6,037 bases of DNA from Planctomycetaceae bacterium (GTDB taxonomy: Bacteria; Planctomycetota; Planctomycetia; Pirellulales; UBA1268), in contig CANGGC010000188.1 in NCBI GenBank assembly GCA_947453125.1, positions 1-6,037 on the forward strand. Direction: 5' to 3'. Under the pieces are notes generated by a model. The model worked only from the letters and a program-made list of their open reading frames with translations. It ran no database searches and was not told where the DNA came from. Shown in pieces: positions 5,211 to 6,037 of the stretch (the stretch's first letter is position 1; each line of letters opens with the position of its first letter). The position numbers and the translations under genes were made by a program.

Positions 5211-6037
5211 ATGAGCAGCCCCTCTCCAACCGCCGCCGCGGCCAGCCCGAAGCCCCCTCCAGGCACCGGGGCGGCCGGGACGTTTGCGATCAATGAGGCG
5301 ATTGCCGTCGGCGTGCTCGGGGCTCTGGCGATCCACGGGATCCTGCGCGTCTCAGGCGCGGTCGGTGAGGTGCCAGGCCTGGCGCCGCTCTGGGAGCTGT
5401 TGCCGGCGTGGCGGCCCCTCCCGCCCATGGTTGCCGATCTCCCCCTCCTGGCGATGCTCCTCATCGGCGGGGCGATCCTCGTGGCCGGGCTTCTCGGGCA
5501 GGTGATGGCGGGCGTGTTCGGGGCCGATCTCCTCGCCGGCGTGGCGATCCTCACGAGTGTCTTCCTCGGCGAGTGGCTGGCGGGGGTGCTCGTCGTCCTC
5601 ATGCTCTCCGGGGGGAAGGCGCTCGAGGCCCGCGCGGTGAGCCGGGCGGGAAGTGTGCTGGCGGCACTTGCCCGGAGGATGCCGACGCTCGCCCACCGCC
5701 GCGAGGCGGGAGGGATCGTCGAGGTGCCGCTTGCTGAGGTGGCCGTGGGGGATGTCGTCGTCGTCCTCCCCCATGAGATCTGCCCGGTGGACGGCGAGGT
5801 GGTGGCCGGGCACGGGACGATGGACGAGAGCTATCTCACCGGCGAGCCGTGGCAGATGCAGAAGGCGCCGGGGGTGGCGGTGTTGTCGGGGGCGATCAAT
5901 GGCCAGGGAGCGCTCGAGATCCGCGCTGCGCGCGTGGCGGGCGATAGCCGCTATGCCAGGATCGTCGATGTCCTCCGGGCGAGCGAGGAGCATCGCCCCC
6001 GCCTCCGCCGGCTCGCCGACTCCCTCGGGGCGCTCTA
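5211..6037 (+). CDS. Heavy-metal-type P-type ATPase, N-terminal part (3' partial)
   Basis: 275 complete codons from the ATG at 5211, open to the window end. GAGAGG at 5196-5201, nine bases upstream, supports this start. After a Pro/Ala-rich tail of about 25 residues come four probable membrane helices (about 27-48, 76-100, 103-119 and 121-138), then the actuator domain: VPLAEVAVGDVVVVLPHEICPVDGEVV-type sequence leads to DESYLTGEP, with the TGE loop at 210-212, and then SGAINGQGALEI and DSRYARI. This is the layout of P1B metal pumps, which couple ATP hydrolysis to metal ion export across the membrane. The DKTGT phosphorylation site and the CPC-type metal motif would lie beyond the edge, so the ion cannot be told. 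No CxxC metal-binding domain precedes the helices. The Pro after TGE, where many P1B pumps have Ser, and the following WQMQKAPG suggest a divergent subgroup. It may be co-transcribed with miaE. Confidence 0.93.
   Translation, partial: MSSPSPTAAAASPKPPPGTGAAGTFAINEAIAVGVLGALAIHGILRVSGAVGEVPGLAPLWELLPAWRPLPPMVADLPLLAMLLIGGAILVAGLLGQVMAGVFGADLLAGVAILTSVFLGEWLAGVLVVLMLSGGKALEARAVSRAGSVLAALARRMPTLAHRREAGGIVEVPLAEVAVGDVVVVLPHEICPVDGEVVAGHGTMDESYLTGEPWQMQKAPGVAVLSGAINGQGALEIRAARVAGDSRYARIVDVLRASEEHRPRLRRLADSLGAL

Noticed and set aside
5078..5296. 72-codon + strand open frame after miaE
   Set aside because: It is largely made of the tandem duplications, overlaps the ATPase start in another frame and shows no family features.
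4341..5336. Extension of the DUF2237 reading frame upstream to 5336
   Set aside because: The extra N-terminal residues are antisense to miaE, unlike the family, and would make the protein more than three times the usual length.
5352..5993. Minus-strand 213-codon open frame, His/Arg-rich
   Set aside because: It is antisense to the P-type ATPase, whose TGE actuator motif and membrane helices are clear.

Overview
The window is high-GC, gene-dense bacterial DNA. Several features point to a planctomycete, probably of the Pirellulales type: a secreted PEP-CTERM beta-strand-rich protein, a Gly/Asn/Tyr-rich TPR protein with a lipocalin-like C-terminal domain, and mostly single genes with their own terminators. 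This assignment is inferred from gene content; no rRNA or other phylogenetic marker is present. There are five protein genes. Two run off the ends of the window.

Left part (1-2193): the 3' portion of a large low-complexity protein on the + strand. It has degenerate LPGQIGGGNRPGG-type repeats, then Asn-rich and Gly/Tyr-rich tracts, a glycine-zipper-like segment, about three TPR units, an Ala/Pro/Glu linker and a small C-terminal domain opening with DLVGTW. It ends in a strong intrinsic terminator (2236-2279). Next comes a regulatory stretch with two 10-bp direct repeats, a TTGACA promoter and a T6/A7 hairpin at the ribosome binding site. This leads into a 400-residue exported protein with a PEP-CTERM sorting tail (2478-3680), closed by a second strong terminator (3738-3776).

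Right part: after a hairpin-rich spacer (3777-3938) there is a minus-strand DUF2237 gene (3939-4340). It is transcribed divergently from miaE (4494-5069), which encodes the diiron tRNA hydroxylase making ms2io6A37. The divergent spacer carries two clear inverted repeats. After miaE, a 141-bp spacer with two independent short tandem duplications precedes the 5' part of a metal-type P-type ATPase (5211 to the window end). The ATPase has four N-terminal membrane helices and the actuator TGE motif, but no N-terminal metal-binding domain.

How they work together: the first two genes both make probable envelope or surface proteins, but separate terminators and a promoter make them independent units. 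miaE and the ATPase may be co-transcribed, since I see no terminator between them; no functional link is evident. I did not find a clearly new multi-gene system. The best leads are the repeat-built surface protein, the regulatory architecture before the PEP-CTERM gene, and the structured spacers on the right.
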